From Mycteria americana (lineage: Eukaryota > Chordata > Aves > Ciconiiformes > Ciconiidae): a stretch of 64,000 bases of DNA. The stretch is taken from positions 107,701,756 through 107,765,755 of the forward strand of contig NC_134366.1 in assembly GCF_035582795.1 (NCBI RefSeq). The letters are read 5' to 3'. A program made the position numbers and the translations under genes. Below the pieces are notes generated by a model. The model was not told where the DNA came from, made no database searches, and saw nothing but the letters and a program-made list of their open reading frames with translations. Below are positions 1-15,600 of this stretch, in pieces (position 1 is the first letter of the stretch; every line of letters begins with the position of its first letter).

Positions 1-500
1 GACAGAAGGCTCTAATCTTAGGTACGTGGCCAACAGTGCTACTATCAGGATTAACATGAGTCAAGCCCCAGAAGGGACAAAAGCATCAGCCTAAGTCATC
101 AGCTTAATGTCTCAAGGGAAGCAACTGTCCTGAGCTGCAGAATAATAATGCTGCAAAAAGGGATTCAAATCCTGGAGCAAACACTAACACCTATCCTGTT
201 GATGAGCTTGAATACAAGTTGCTAGAAAAGTGAGCTTAGGAGTATAAAAATAAATCATGTGTCTGTTAATAACATGCTTGAAAGCTTAGCATAAATCCTC
301 CTCTGCTAATTTCCAACCTTCAAAAGTGTGGTTTTCTTTTTAAGGAATGTCATTGGATGGTCAATTTTCCTGTATAACTGCTGAGCCCACATGATCTTCC
401 CTGTTACCTAAAACACAAAAGATATGAGGTTTTATTTCCATTAACTTAAAAATGGTCAAGAAGCAAAGTCCTTTTTCTTTCTCATTTATTTCATTCTTAC
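1..500 (-). other. Dynein intron after exon 16
   Basis: Starts with the exon 16 donor GTAAGA. I see no further exon or recognisable repeat before the window edge. Confidence 0.6.
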
Positions 501-674
501 TGGCGGTATATTACGTGGTATAGGTGGATTTTCTTTTTGCTTCTGGTAGAGTTTTCGAACAAACTCTAAGTCTTGGCTGTACTGCTGAAGGACAATGGTA
601 TACTTCTCATTAAGATCAATATGATTTTCTCCTATTTGTTCAAGCTTCATCAGAAGTCCCAGCATCTGTTCAGT
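501..674 (-). CDS. Dynein heavy chain coding exon 16 (last in window)
   Basis: Encodes aa 646-703. It has [20 protein letters not shown] then [10 protein letters not shown], the family's DDKYQLILENYGADID ... LYTKQKYDPP motif. It ends in phase 0 at GTAAGA. The remaining gene, including the motor, lies left of position 1. Confidence 0.93.
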
Positions 675-3600
675 CTAAAAAGGAGGATGGAGCATTTACT
701 CCAGAAGACATTAACAGTTCAGAAAGTCATTGTTCATAAACCATTTTTTTTAATTTATAATATAAGTTATGTAAGTTTGCAAGTTGTTTTCTAAGAAACA
801 CAGAAAACTCCATCCAGACAAGTTAGTGAATTTTACTTCTGTATTTTGTTCCATTTAGAATATATTTACCATACTATTGACCAAGAAACTGCTACCGCTA
901 CAATATACTGGAATATTTAATTTTTTTCTGAGTCTCAAATCATCAGTCTTTTTTTCTGCAAACAGTTGTGGTAGAACACCTACACCTTTACCCATGCTTC
1001 ATTAACATCTCATATCATGATCAGGGCCTGAACCAATGAACAGTACTGATATTAAGGTAACAGATGGCAGAAATTATTTCATTACTCCTGCCAGTCCAAC
1101 AGGAGTAACTTAGAAATGCAACAGGAAGCATGGGGAACACCAGGATGAAGAACGAAAATAAACTTTAAAAAAATAGGACTATAAAATTGGGAAGGAAAGA
1201 TGGAAGCTAAAACTAGCACCAAGCAACAATGAACATTATCTTCCAGCACTTCTGCAAGCGACTTTTAGAACACTGGTAATAGCCTCGATGTCCTCCTACA
1301 TTATCTCAGGCAGCCACCACCACAATATAGAACACTGGCAGTAATGAAGGAGTTCAGTAGGAGCTGTGGGTACTCAGCCCTTCTGAGCACCAGAACAAGA
1401 GGTACGCATTTGTAAAATTACTTACAGTTACGGTCTTCTCAAACCAGGAATCCACAAATTCTTGTATGGATTCGTACAATGCTGCAATTTGGTTCTTAAA
1501 TTCAAGGTAATCTTTTTCAAACTAGAAAAGGGTAAAAGAAAAAAAAATCACCTATAGTGTTGCTTTCATTTCACACAAAATTCTTTCCCTGAAGTTTTTG
1601 AGGAATTTGCTTTGTCTGCCCAGTACACATGTTGTGCACTGAATTAAAGAGAACAGGGACAACACCAGTATCAAAGGCATTTACATTCTAAGCAAAGCAA
1701 ACAAAAAATAAGAAGTGTTAGGTTATATGATTGAAGCCTCATCTTCATGAACACAAAGGAGCACAGAGGAACAAGGACAGGCAGAGGAAATATAATAACC
1801 TGATCAAAGAGAACAGAGCACACTCACCAGCTAATCCCAGCACTGCCACAGGAGAGCGCTCAGCTCACTGTTCGAGTATGAAACCCAGCAAGATGAGCAA
1901 ATTGGCAGGCCCTCTAGAGCACCTTACAGTCTAAGGGAGGTTATTGCCTAGGGGATAAGGGACTCATTACAGTTTACCAGGAAAGAGCATTTTGGGACTA
2001 TACAAAACATATTATGGGAGTTAGGGAAGAAGTAAATGCAGGGATCAATGTGGTTTGTGGGAGGAGTAAGTGTGGAAAAATGGAGGCATGATGGGATAAA
2101 AGGAGTCGGTCACATGTGAACAGCTTGCTGGTCAGTACACTTGTCTGGCTGTGCCCTGTACCTGATCAGCACAGTCTGTCTTGTCTTCTTACTTATCTCC
2201 ATTTCTAAACATTTTCATGGATAAAAGGGTTCTCTCATCTGTGTGCATAAGTGTGTACGGGAGTCTACGTACCAGCAACAGGAGGTGAAGGGGTTTAAAG
2301 GCAGCTTATAAGAAAGATGAAGAGAGACTTCTACCAAGGCCTGTGGTGATAGGATAAGGGGTAACAGTTTTAAATCTACCCAAAAGAGAGTTGATTGAGA
2401 TTGGACATAAGGAATAAATTTTTTATGCTGAGAGTGGTGAGACATTGAAACAGGTTGCCCAGAGAAATTGTGGCTGCCCCATCCCTGGAAGTGTTCAAGG
2501 TCATGATGGATGCAGCTTTGAGCAACCTGATCCAGTTGAAGATGACCCTGCCCATGGTAGGGGGGTTGGACTAGATAATCTTTAAAGGTCCCTTCCAACC
2601 CAAACCATTCCATGATTCTATGGAGACCATGGGTCACTGGGGCCTGTGCATCTGTAGAGTCAGCAACTGGAAAGACTGGAATGTATTGAGGTCTAAGCAT
2701 CAGCAACCAGGGTAGGAACCATGGATCATAGCAAATAGAAACACTGGAGCATATGCATACTGTGTGGGTGGGTGTGTCACGCATAATGGTCAGAGAATAC
2801 CAAACCAGACTAGGCAGCAAATAGGACAGAAGCTTGGGAACCAAGTGTTGGAGCAGCCGTAAGTCTGGGCTGGATATTAAAGAGACCAGAGTGGTCTAAG
2901 AGTTGGCTACCAGAGGGACCAGGAGGCCTAAGCCAGCTACCAGAGAGACAGTAGGGTCTGAGGGTCAGCTACTGATAAGGTTATAAGACTGGACCAGCTA
3001 CAGGAAAGAACTGTTTGCATGTGTGTGCCTCTGTGTGTCAGCAACTGGGACAGCAAGGGGATCCAGGGGTCAGGTAGAGGGTAGACTGATTGCCTAAGAC
3101 CAGTTACTGGAGGGACCCATAGCACATGTGTCTGTGCATGTATGTGCGTGTAGGTCTGAGTACCAGCAACTGGAGTGCAGCTGTGGGCCTTGGAGGGGTT
3201 GGTACATCCAGGAACTGGGGAGACCTGGGTATCCAGGTGCCAGTTGTTGGATAGACTAAGTGTGTAAGACGAGCTACTGGAGGGATCCATGTATATATAT
3301 TTTCCACTAACAGGCTTTCCTCCTGCTCAGCCAGAGAGGTTCAGGATGAGGCCATTAATACCGTTTGCAATTGTGTGATTGCTGTGTTTTCACTTCGTGT
3401 TGAGCTGTGCGGCCAGACCTGTGTATAAATGTATTGTGTGTATGTGTGCATGCATGCCTATTGGGAATTACACGCTCAGCCTCACAGCTCAGTGAACCTG
3501 GGGACATGGAACTGTAACAGCCTCACCTCTATTGGGCTACCAAATTCAGCAGCTCCTAACTAGAAGTAGGGTATTTATCTGTAATAATTTTTCTTAAAAA

Positions 3601-6600
3601 GTCCAAAAGACTGAGGACCTACAAAAAGAGTTCAATGCAAACTTCCTCTTGAAGAAGGCACTCCACAAGCTTTGGAAGATAGTCCAGAATATATATTGCT
3701 CCAACCATTTAGGTGTAGAAAAGCAGCTCAATTCCAGCACGTGCAGGATGTATTAAAACATGAGTCTGAAGCACTTGAAAAGCCACTTTAGTTTTTACCA
3801 CCCTACTCAGCGCTGAGGGTGGTATTATTCACTTCTCCCTCTAAAATGTTCTTCTAAGTGCCTTTGCTACCTTTACTATAATACTGCCTTTACTATGCTA
3901 TTAAGTATTTTCAGTAACACTGAGTAACTCTTGCAACTAGATAAACTGTATTTAATGCATTGACCTATCTGAATTAGTTTTCAGTCTGCAGTTCAAAATA
4001 TATGCATCTCAAAACAAACAAGTTTAGGAAAAGTTGTTTGTAGCATTACCTACCACACAGAACCTAGTTTATAAAAAAATAACAAAAACATTTGAAATAA
4101 AAGCCAAATTTACCCAAACGCCTTCAAATTGTATTAAAAGATATGAAAGTATTATTATTACAGCAAAATACTATATGCATTGTTATAAAATTTAATCTTC
4201 TTTGCATAACTCCTGTGAAAAGCATAGAATGAAGGGAGTGATTGTCAGACAAGTGCTGAATGTACATACCTCCTTTTTTCTGTGATCCAGAACATCATAC
4301 CGTTTGGATTTGGTGTTTGTAGCAATGCTCTGGTAATGAGTACTGATCTCTTCAATACCTTCTATTTTTATACGCTGGAGCTCTAAAAGGCTTTCCATAA
4401 TATTGCTCATGTCTGAAATCTTCTCCAAACGTTTACAGAATGTATCAAATTTTCCAAATATATAGTTTTCACTAACAATAAAAAAGCAACAGATTGTTAT
4501 GCAAATCTGTTTGTAATAGATTTAACCACATATATTTAACCCACATATATTTTTCCAGAACTGCTACCAAGTTTCACATAAAAAAATCTATGCTGTACTA
4601 ATTACAAATCAAGTAAAAACCATTTTAAAGTAATGGATATAAACGAGAAAATGCTTAATCCTTATATATGTCAATTAAAAGCCTTTACCACATTTTACAG
4701 GAGTTACTCTCTTAAATAAGACATTTGCAGGAGATCAAAATGTGAATGTACAATACTAAGAAATGCTCCATGCTTTAAGTGCCAATACAGGTAAAACTTC
4801 CCTTGGCATTGTGATAGACAACCCAGCCCAAAGCTGATTAAATTCTCCTGGAGTCTTTTTACTTACATTCATGACTCAAATTTGTTGGGATTTCAGACCA
4901 CACATAAACACAGGTATTAAATTAACACATGCATAAATTCCCCTGAAGTCCCCTTGGACATCTGCTAAATCAACAAGTGACCAGCAAAAACCTGTCACTG
5001 TTTTATTCCTGAATAAAAAAAAAAACGCTGCACGGTCATGTTCTGTTTATAATAAATACTACATTTTAATCAAGTATTTAGCTTTTCTGCTAGCTAGCAG
5101 ATATAATGACATCTCATTTATAAATTGTATAAATGAATATGATTCAATATTAGGGTGAATTATTTACCTAAAATCAAATTGCCTGCCACTTGGATTTTCC
5201 TTTAGCGCCTCCCTAATTCTCTGAAAGGATGTTTGGTACTGTTCTTTGAGGGAAATGCATTGTTGTATCCTCTTTAGCAATTCTTGCCTGAGGAAAAAAG
5301 TACAGAAGACAGAAAATAATCCTAAGGAGGTCTTCAAAAGAGTATAAATAAAAACAGAACATTTCAGTCAGATATGCAACTTTTCAAAATAAGAACGCAA
5401 AAGTATACATTACCTGGAAAACATTCAAAATATGAGGATTACATTACAAGGTTTTGTTTTAAATTTGTTACCTAGATGGAATATTTTTAAGTTTAGGCTT
5501 GGTTGTCATCAACCCAAAACTTTCACAGCATAGTCCAGAAAGGACTTACATCAGGTAAACCCTAGCTACTGAGTGCCTGCAGTTTGGCCATTTCTCATCT
5601 TCTGTAACCTGGGTACTGCTGATAATGATTTTTGCAAACAATTTTTTTCATTTGTTTCTTCATTTTTTCTAAGCAGACAAGACTGGAGAGGTATTTTTCC
5701 AGACTACAGTAAGCATGAGGAAAGTCTCGTTTCTTTACAAAGACACACCAGGAAGATCTTGGTTCCTAAAGCCACAGATAGTTACATCTTATACACGGTT
5801 GTTCATTAACCCTGAGGTACTACTATACATGAGACATACAGATGAAGCATGGAAATTAGTCATAAGCCATTTACCCAAGACTGTTGCTCCACTTTGGCTT
5901 TGTCTTTCATCTTCCAAAGGATCGTCGCGAATTAAAATGATAGTAAACTTTATAGACTGAAACAACTAACTGGGACAGAGAGAAACTTTTGCTGGGACAG
6001 CAGCAGCAAATAATTAAATGAGAAGAATGTCTCAAAAATAAATTCAGGTAGAATAAACAAAAGAATGTATTCTACTTCTATGTACATTAATTCTTTAGAA
6101 TAAACATAGCCAGTACTTAATTGATTACAGGTAATTTCTGAAAACTTCCCTTTACCCACACCAAAATACAGGAGAAATCCAAATTATTTGTTAGATTTAC
6201 TTTTATGTCTCCTAGCCTGTTACCTCAGTGTCACCTTTGACGTGGCTGGAATTTAAGCACAGACATCCTGACTATGTCTTGATGAAGCTTGTAACACCTT
6301 TTCCTTCTCACCTCAGTAACTATAATCTCACTCCATTTATACTCTTTCAAGAGATGGTTCCAATCATTACTTTTCTAGTTGATAACTTTAGATATCATGC
6401 TCATCTTAACCTTTCTCTGTGGTTTCCCTCTTCTCTTTTGCATGAAAATAATTGACTTGTTCTTATAGTCTGTGTTTTTCCTAGGCTATCTCCACTTAAC
6501 TTATCCTTTGGGTACACTTGTTCTGCCAGTGACATCAGCATTCACCACCCACTTGTTAAGTTTCATACAAACACTTCTGTGCTTCCGCTTATGCTGTATG

Positions 6601-9600
6601 TAGCACTTGGGAGCAGCTCCTTGCAAGTAGCCATAGAGCAGCTAACTCATCCCTTCCTTGAAATGTCTCCTTTAGTTCTCCTAGCAGTGATGCCTACAAA
6701 ACATCCAAGGGCATCCAAGGTTTGCTGAAAACACTGTCATTCCAGCTGACCAACACTACATGATTGCTGTTTTTTCTCCATCTCTCTTTCCTTCCCCCAT
6801 CTCTCCATTCACTTCTTATGTTTCAGATTGCAAGCCCTTCTTATGTTTTAGATTGCAAGCTCCTTAGAGCTGAGGCAAACTTTTTGATCATTTTCTGTAT
6901 AGTGCCTAGCATTTGCTGAAAACAAGGGACTCTCGCTATACTAAGAGCTGTAACAAGAACAACAGAAAGGAAGAACAAAACTAGTCTTAGGCATGTCTAA
7001 CTAGCAAACTTACAGTAAATCTAGCTTTTTAAATTTAAGGTGCCTCATTGGCACCATTAACACTCCTCATGTATTTGCTTATACAGCATTCTCCATGGAA
7101 TACTCAGAAAATACAAGTCTGAGTCCCACCTATCATCCACTTATCTTGCTCCAAACAGAGTACAATCAAATTGTGATTCTGGTCCTGGTATATATTGTCC
7201 CCTTCCTCAAACTGACTTTCCTGTCCACTAAGAGCAAATATAAATCTTAGATGGAACTTTGCCAGTCTGTCCTCAGAGCTTCTTTATGAAGAACCTTAGC
7301 TCCCAGTTCTAATTGCTCAAGTTTTGGTCTAAAAAAAGCCATGGGAACAAAATATCAGGTGTTGTATACTGATATACATTACGTGCTTTTCAGTAACAGT
7401 TTTTTTCACAACACATAGTAAATTTGTTTTTGCAGAGTACTTAATTCTACACAAAATGAGTAGTCACAAGCTGAAAATTAACATGGGAATCAGTGCCTGG
7501 TAGGAGGACAAGGGGCTACTTAAATTTACCTTTTAATAATCTTGATGATTAATCTACAATTTTACTTCTAGTGTTAACAAAAGAAGATTATTAATATTCT
7601 ATCACCTGTCCAGATCCCAGATTTTTGAAACACCTTCACATAGATACATCTTGCATGTGTTAATCATTTGATTAGTGATTTTAAGAAGAAGAGATGTCAT
7701 GCACTCTGATGTGTTGTAGTATGGTGATGTACAGTAGATCATACAGACAGTATTCATTAAACTGGGTACGTGTTCCATCATTGTCACCTACATCAGGAAA
7801 AAATGAGAAAGTCACCAATTTGAATTTCTTCAAAATTAACACAACGGAAAATGTGACAGCTGTGGGAATACGTTTGTCGGTGGATAAACATCTTTTTGAT
7901 TGTAACACATTGTTCTTGTAGACATCTCATTATGAACTGGACCATCCAATTCATTTGTGGGGACCTAATGCACTATGACCAAGAGAAAAAAATGGGTAAT
8001 GGGTAATGAATAAATGAATAGGTCTTCTTCCAGAGTGGGATTTTCCAGAGGAAAAACAGAGGCTGTACTCTTTTTGGCCATGGCCTCCAGTATATGAAGG
8101 TGCTATAGTCTGCTCTGCAAAAAAATATGCTACCTGTGGAAAAGAAGTCATACACCGATACAAAAGAGTTGTCCTGCTGTAGGAAGGACAAGAAAAAGTT
8201 GGCCTTTGCCCATTTTGCCTAGATCTGTACAGAAGAGAAATCCAGTAAGGGGGAGGCAAGGCAACAATAATCTCTCTCTTACTGAGGATACTGAACTATA
8301 GAGTTTTCTGTCCCACAGAAAGATTCCACAGAAATGCATACAAGGCAGGTATACTGAGAACCCAGAACAAGAGACAGTGACTGGTCTAGAAAAGGATAAA
8401 AAAAAGTATGGTATCTAAAAGTCAAGTCCAATATGGCAGAACAGTGAATATTTGCAGAAGAAAAGCAGTGTAAAATTGCACAATAGATTCAGAGTTCAAG
8501 CTTTGAAAACAAGATTTAGAAAATTTGTAAGCAGCTGGATTATGTGTAAATCTTCTGAACCATATAAGTTTAGACAGCTTTGCCTGGTGGCTGTATCTTC
8601 AAAACTCACGCTCTCACTTAAAAAATGAAATCTGAGATCCACATGGTTATGAAAATAAGTTTTATTATTTGAACCAGATGACAGTAAATACGTGCTACCT
8701 GCAAGAGAAACAGCTTTAACCTGTAAAATAAGTGGAAGCTGCCCAATTTTAGCGCAACTGAAGGCTTAAGATCATTTTATGATATTTGCATTAAAACAAT
8801 CACAAGTAACTGCTAACTGAAGCATGGAGACAGGAAGAGGTACCATACGTAAGACCCAACCTCACAAAGACAATTCAGCTCGATATCAGGTTTGGAAAAA
8901 CGTCATACTTTGCTTATTTTTCTAATGCCCTTCAATTATCTTTTGGAATGACAACTGCCTCCTACACAAAAAGTAGTATTATCTATGGCTTATTCAAAAT
9001 CTCTAAACTCAGTTCACTAATGCCAAAGGAGTTAAGCTGTCCACTAATCATTAAGCATAGGAGTTAAATACTGAAAGGAGAAATATCTTTCTTTCAGCAG
9101 CAAAAGCCTTTCCTTTCTTTTCTGAATTTCACGTTAAGTGCCTTTAGAGTACTACTTACAGGTGAAGCTTTGGCAAGTGGACCAAAAAATTTATCCAATG
9201 TATATAAATATCTCACATTGTCTTTAGCTTCATTGGCAGCAATTGTTATATTACCATCCTGAAGGGAGGAAAAAAAAAAGAAATAGAATTAATACTGTTA
9301 AAATTTACTGAACAGGTTCTTGCTTTTTTACAGTGCATGCTACCACAAGACTATGATTCCATCTGGCAAACATTTTCTCACTGAAGTTCTCTCAAATAAG
9401 CCATTTCTTCTTGACATAAGAAATAACTGCTTTTACATGCAAAAATTGGTAAGATCTACTTGGCAATCAGCAACACTTTGGATGTGATTTAGAGGAACTC
9501 CTTACTTAGACACCCAATGACACTCGCAACACACCCAAACAATTCCTGATGGAAGTACAATAGTGTGGTTTTGATAATCCAGCTTACATTGTAGAATGGT

Positions 9601-12600
9601 TTTAGCATGGTACCCATTCTACAGAACTTAGACAAGATCCCTGAAATGCACCAGGGTGTTTCCCACAATTTTTTAATAAACACTTGTTAGGGCAAATGAG
9701 TTCACAACTAATGCCTGTATATCCTTCTGTTCATGACAGGTGGAACTATCCAGTACTTAGGAGGCAATTCTGTATGAAGAAAGAAATCTAGTTCAACATC
9801 CTTGGCTTGTACTGGCTCTGTACAGACACTCTCATCCAAATTCCATTTATCTTAAAAGTCTGCAAATATGTTAAGCACAAAATCAAAAACTCAGTAAGGT
9901 GATACTGTTTTCCTGGTCTATTTTCAAAACAGTAGAATACTTTCCTAAGTGCTAGAAGATCTACATTCTGGTGTTTTGGGGGGTGATGATTGGCTGTACA
10001 TGGTCTACAGCTTATTTTCTGGCTTGCCTACAATTTTGACTGGTAAGTTTACATTACAGATATCCACTTATCTGAAGGAGCAGTTATGCTACAAAAAGCC
10101 AGCTGTCAATAATTCTAAAAGCAATATGATGAATTTTCAGACACCTCTACAGTTGGCCTCCACAGGGTACAGCTGGAGAGAGGCAGAAAAATGTTGTATT
10201 GCTGCATTACTTTACTTTTGCACAACCATTCCACCCACTATGTTAATGAAAGACACATTACAGAAGCATTGACTTCTTTTCAAGTTATCTATTTAACTTC
10301 AGAATCATCAGTGTTATATGTTTCAACAAACGGATAATAAACCACAGTACAGAACCAGCATAAACACTCAAAACTATTTTTAGCATTCTGTTCAGTTCTG
10401 TGTGTATTACAAATACAGTACTGTACTCATTTAAAACTTTTATTAAAACATTGTAATTACCAGCTCTTTCCACTGCTTTAATGTCTTTGATCTTGCTGCC
10501 TGAAGAATATTTATAATTTTCTTTACTTTTGAACTCTTGATCTCTTCTAAAAGGCTTTGAAGAAAGAAACACATTTAATACTCTCTTTGGAACGAAAGTT
10601 TACATTTATTTTTAAAAAGCATTTTTTTTAGACCCTATGGGAAATAATGCCGGGATTTAACCTGTTAAATGATGACATTCTTGTCTTCCAGTGTTCCAGC
10701 TCTGCAGATGGACCAATGTCATCAGCTTCTCTTCTCATTTGTTCACTCTCCACTAAAACTTGTCTGATCTGTTTGATCCAAATCATGACCACTTCTTCAA
10801 GTTTCTCAGTGACCTCTGTGTTAGTGCCTTCAAAATCATAGAATGGGACAGTCTCATAAGTACCAAGAAATAAATACAGATTTTTAATTACAGAATTGAA
10901 ATGTCCTTGGCAAACATAAGCTGAGACTCTATGTAAGCTGAGTATATTCAAATCACTGACCAACACCAGGAAAAGATTAAGACTGTAACAACAAGGTGCA
11001 CACACATAAGACTTGCATCTACCTACTCTTCTACTATTGCATATCCTTTACAATGGAAACTGTTAAAAATACAGTGAGCTTGTAAAGAAAAAAAAATACA
11101 GCAATGTAGTTTTGGGAGAATCATGTTTCAGAGGTCCAAGTAATGCATTAACTATTATGTGTATAGCTTTCTGTTTGTATTTCATAAGTAAAGGCTTACT
11201 TCACATTTCTGTCTTTCTGCCACTGCAGCCTATTCCACATTAAAAGCATCACGTAATGGACACCATTATTAACAGTCACAAAAAAACCCCTATAATTTAT
11301 AAGTCAGCACATCTTTTAGATTGCCCTAGCAGCTGAAAGAGTCCAGTTCACTTGGTGCATTATATTTAGGACTCGTGGAGCTTGTACTACTAAATGGATC
11401 TAAAGAACTTGTCCAGCTATGTAACATTATTGCTTCATCTTAAGAGTCACTAGTTCTTCAGTGGAAGCTGTCCCGCCATAGGCCCATGTAGGGTTGAGAG
11501 GGATTGCAGAAGTATTGATTGGTTTGGCATTATTTCACTCTGAAAATCCATGTGATGATAAGAAATGGTGGAAAGTTATTGTTCAAAGAGACAAAACTAC
11601 TCTTCTCCTTACATATATATATATATATGCATATATAAACATTTTTATAAATACATCTTGGTTTGACTCACAGCCCTCAGAGCCAGACTTAATATTCGAT
11701 AGGATTTCCCCAGTATCAAAGAAAGTGAAGAGTATACACACTAGTAGATGGCTTCACTCAGCAACTACTTGGCCAGCAAACTAGGAGGAACACAGGCCAC
11801 TGCGTACATGGTATGTCAAGGAACTACCCAATCCTTTAAGATCTATGAATTAAAGGATGGGCAAATGATTGATGATTTTATGATTATACAGCCAGAAACC
11901 TGGCAAGAGTAAGCAGAAAAATGTATATAGCTCAGGGAAGATGAATTAATTCTTCAAAGTAAATTTTTACTAATGACATAATATTTATTTTATAAACAGC
12001 ATCATTGTGTTTGCTTTGCTGTAGGAATTACTCACCTGCAGTTATGTAGTCAGATGGGTTCTGTAAGTTGCTGACATAAACATCAATATCCACTTTTGTG
12101 AGCTGAATTTTATCTTCTATATTCTGTCTTGATGATGACAAAGTACCCACAAATTTATCCACTGAATACAGAAAGTCTTGTATCTGGCTGTTCTTCAAGC
12201 CTTCTTTCACAGCTCCCCAGTTCTGCTTGTTTTACGATTTATGCCAAAAAAAAAAAAAAGAAAAAAAGTAAAACAAGGGTCACACTTTCTTTTGTTTTTT
12301 GAACACGAAAGGTACCTTATTTTTCATTAGAAAGGTGTTTCTTATTCATGGCAGTATACAAAGGTTTATCAGTATGCCCCTTAAAATACACTCATCTGTA
12401 CCATAACATAAATATTTTAAAGTGTGCATTGATTTAATTATTCTGTTAGACAAGAAGAGACAAACAAGCAAGAGACTCTCAAGAAATAAAAATGTCTCCC
12501 TGCTCTCACTGTCTTCACACTGAATTGTTGTCCTTTTTTTCAGTCTGATTGGGCTCTCTCTGAACAGAGAAAACAGATTCTAATCTCCCTTCCTGCTCCT

Positions 12601-15600
12601 AGGTGAAAGAAAATGGTAGCATATGGTAACAGCATACCACACCATCATTCTCAACAGACACTGAGCTTCATTATATTTCCTACCTCTGGACATGTGCTTC
12701 TGGAGGCAACAGAACCAACCGTGATGCTTTGTGAGTGCCACAGAACAAGGACAACTCAAAGAAGCTGGATACCCTAGCTGTGATACAGTGCTTGCTGTCC
12801 ATGCTCTAGAATAAAAGCATGGACTGATTCTTTGTGCTGCCAGAAGGACTTGACACTTCTTTCAATCCAGGCTTAATCTACTTTTAATGAAGTCATCACA
12901 GTTTTACCTTAGTATGGCTGCTATGCTGTGTTCTCCTTTGTCATGAGGATTATGGCTGGTGCTATTGCTTGAAAATAAACAATAACTATATGAATTTCAA
13001 ACGCTTATATTCAAATTGCATGACTCCCATAAAGCCCTATATTGGACTTGTATCTTTTTGAATCCTCTGTTTTATGTTCAACTGATGCACAAACAGGACT
13101 GCAGTAGCCACTTGCCTTAATTCCACACGTTCTTGAGAAAAACGACTAGCTATTTGATTACCTGTTGGGATTTAAGTGCTGGTATCATGATTTGGGACAA
13201 GAAAAATTCCAGGCCCTGAAGGATATTTCCATTAATACAATCAAATATGCCAAAATTCACCTCCTTCGGGAAGAAACAAGAATTAACAGAGTGCATGTAA
13301 ACTTTTGCAACATTATACTATTTGAGTGAAATTCAGACACGTGGCAGACATATATACAGTCCATAACTACATAGGTTCCACGGATATTGCTCCCCAGCTA
13401 CTGAATTTGGATTGGACATAGACTAAAATTCAACTGGAAATTCCAAGACTTGCCCTGAAGTTTGAATCACCAGAAGAGTCAGTCCTATAGTGTAGCAACA
13501 CTCCAGCAACCAATTAAAATTAACCATTTAACATCAATGCATTAATTAATCTTAAGACAACGATATGTCTATATTTCTCTTTTATTGGAACAGCCTCCAT
13601 CTATCATAAATGCCTAAAAAAGGACAACAAATGTATCAGGCAAGAAATGCCTCTCTCCGTTGCACAGTTCTCTCCAGTTCATTGTCAATGAACTTATGCT
13701 TAGGAAGCACTTCTTTACCAAGAGGGTGGTCAAACACTGGAACAGGCTTCCTAGAGAGGTGGTCGATGCCCCAAGCCTGTCAGTGTTTAAGAGGCATTTG
13801 GACAATGTCCTTAACAACATGCTTTAGCTTGGTCAGCCCTGAATTGGCCAGGCAGTTGGACTAGATGATCGTTGTAGGACCCTTCCAACTAAAATGGTCT
13901 ATTCTAGCCTGTTCTAGTTAATGTGAAGCAAGAAGCACTGAATTGCTGAAGCTGACAGTGAGAGACAGTACTGGTGAGTGGAATTTTACTGCAGAACATA
14001 AAGCATAAATTGGAAGAAGTGAGGGATTGCATCTTTTCCCAATGCTATCCATTTATGGACTGGTTGGCTTTTCTGCTACTGGCATTTTGCTTACAAATGG
14101 GTACATCCTGAACATGGGCCACGTGCTTTCTACGACCCATACTGACTAGCCGTTTTGGCTCTGGGTATGTCTCTTGTTAGTAGAGAGGGAGTCTCATTCA
14201 GAACTTCTGAACTGCACAAACATACACTGGTTTTGCCTTCATAATAATAATTGCTTCACTGATACAGGGGAAAGCATACTGAGTTCTGCCCTGGAAGCTT
14301 CTACTCCCAAATTTTGGCTGTTTGCAAAGAGCAATTCCAGAGTGTTTTAGGAATGGCAACTACACATCAATTTTTGTAGTGGCTTTGACATTCTCGGCGA
14401 TCTTGATTATTAATTTCACTGATGTTTTTCTTGCTAGTTCCCCACTTGCATGCAAAAGAAGAGCATTTAAGACATTTAGTTTTTATGCATGGGTGGAATA
14501 CTATGTCCTAACAATATTACAGTATTATAATCCCACTAGAGTACAAGAGGGTAGAAAGCTCTTTCTCAAAAAGTGGAGGAATTACGGATGACAATCAAAG
14601 CATCATTCTGCTTGAAGAAGTGCTTACGAGGAAGACCAGGTTTCTTTGCATGTCTGAACATGTTACCTGGGAGGCAATGCCCACAAGGTTGCTAACAAGG
14701 AAATGCTCCTAAACTACTTCCTTCTGCAAGAGGGTGTGCTAACGAAATAGCAGAAGGAAAGGACAGAAGGGTAATGAAGAAATGAACTGACCTCTATTTT
14801 TCCCCTTCAGATGCTTTTAACAATGCCAGTTTCTCCTATATGACAGTGTTTGCATTTGTTGCAGGGCGGGGGAGACAGGTAAAATTAAGTCTTTCAAGAC
14901 TTCTGAATCTCTAGGTCAGGGTCAACATACAAGCTGATCCATTTCTTTCCACAGGACGCTGAAGATTCAGCTATTCCTCTTGAGAAATAGGGGACAAATC
15001 CGTGTATTTCTAGGGGGTTCTCAGGTTCTCCTTCCAACTGTTCCTACACAGCTCTTCAGGATAAATCAAAATTTGCCAAACCAGTCTGAGCCTGAGCTCC
15101 AGGCCTCATCAGTGGTGACTGATGTGACTGAAAATTAGGGCTTGTTTTACCTTCTATAACATCTAAACATACTGCCTCACATAAGGAATGAAGTTTGATG
15201 ACAGCTACATGACAGCCCCTGCCAAAAGAAGGTGATCATGAGAGAACCACAGAGAGAAGGCACCAAGGCAGCTAACTGAAGAGTTTGGACAACCATTCTG
15301 ACAGGTACCCAACTGAAGCAGCACAGCAGGACTGACAGGGCGCAAGAAGAGGAAGCCTACAAATTACTTTTGCACCCCTGGATGAGGTATTTATAAAAAT
15401 ATTGTTATAAAGCAAGTGACTGACAGAAACTGAAGTACTGATTTCCGTGGCTGTAGCTGGGGAACAAACTTCCTACGGCTTTGGCCTGTTCAAATGGAAC
15501 ACATCAACCTATTAGTGATAAATAAGGAGAAAATATGTACAGCATAAAAATGAGTGCATCAATATTTTTGAGAATATGATTTCAGTCTTATTACATTTGT

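Noticed and set aside
2215-2844. 209-codon minus-strand open frame
   Set aside because: It runs antisense through a CR1 tail and the TG-rich array, with no splice context or recognisable protein.
10285-10460. 3' part of the minus-strand frame following dynein exon 10
   Set aside because: Read-through past the GTAATT donor; the family sequence ends at KQWKEL.
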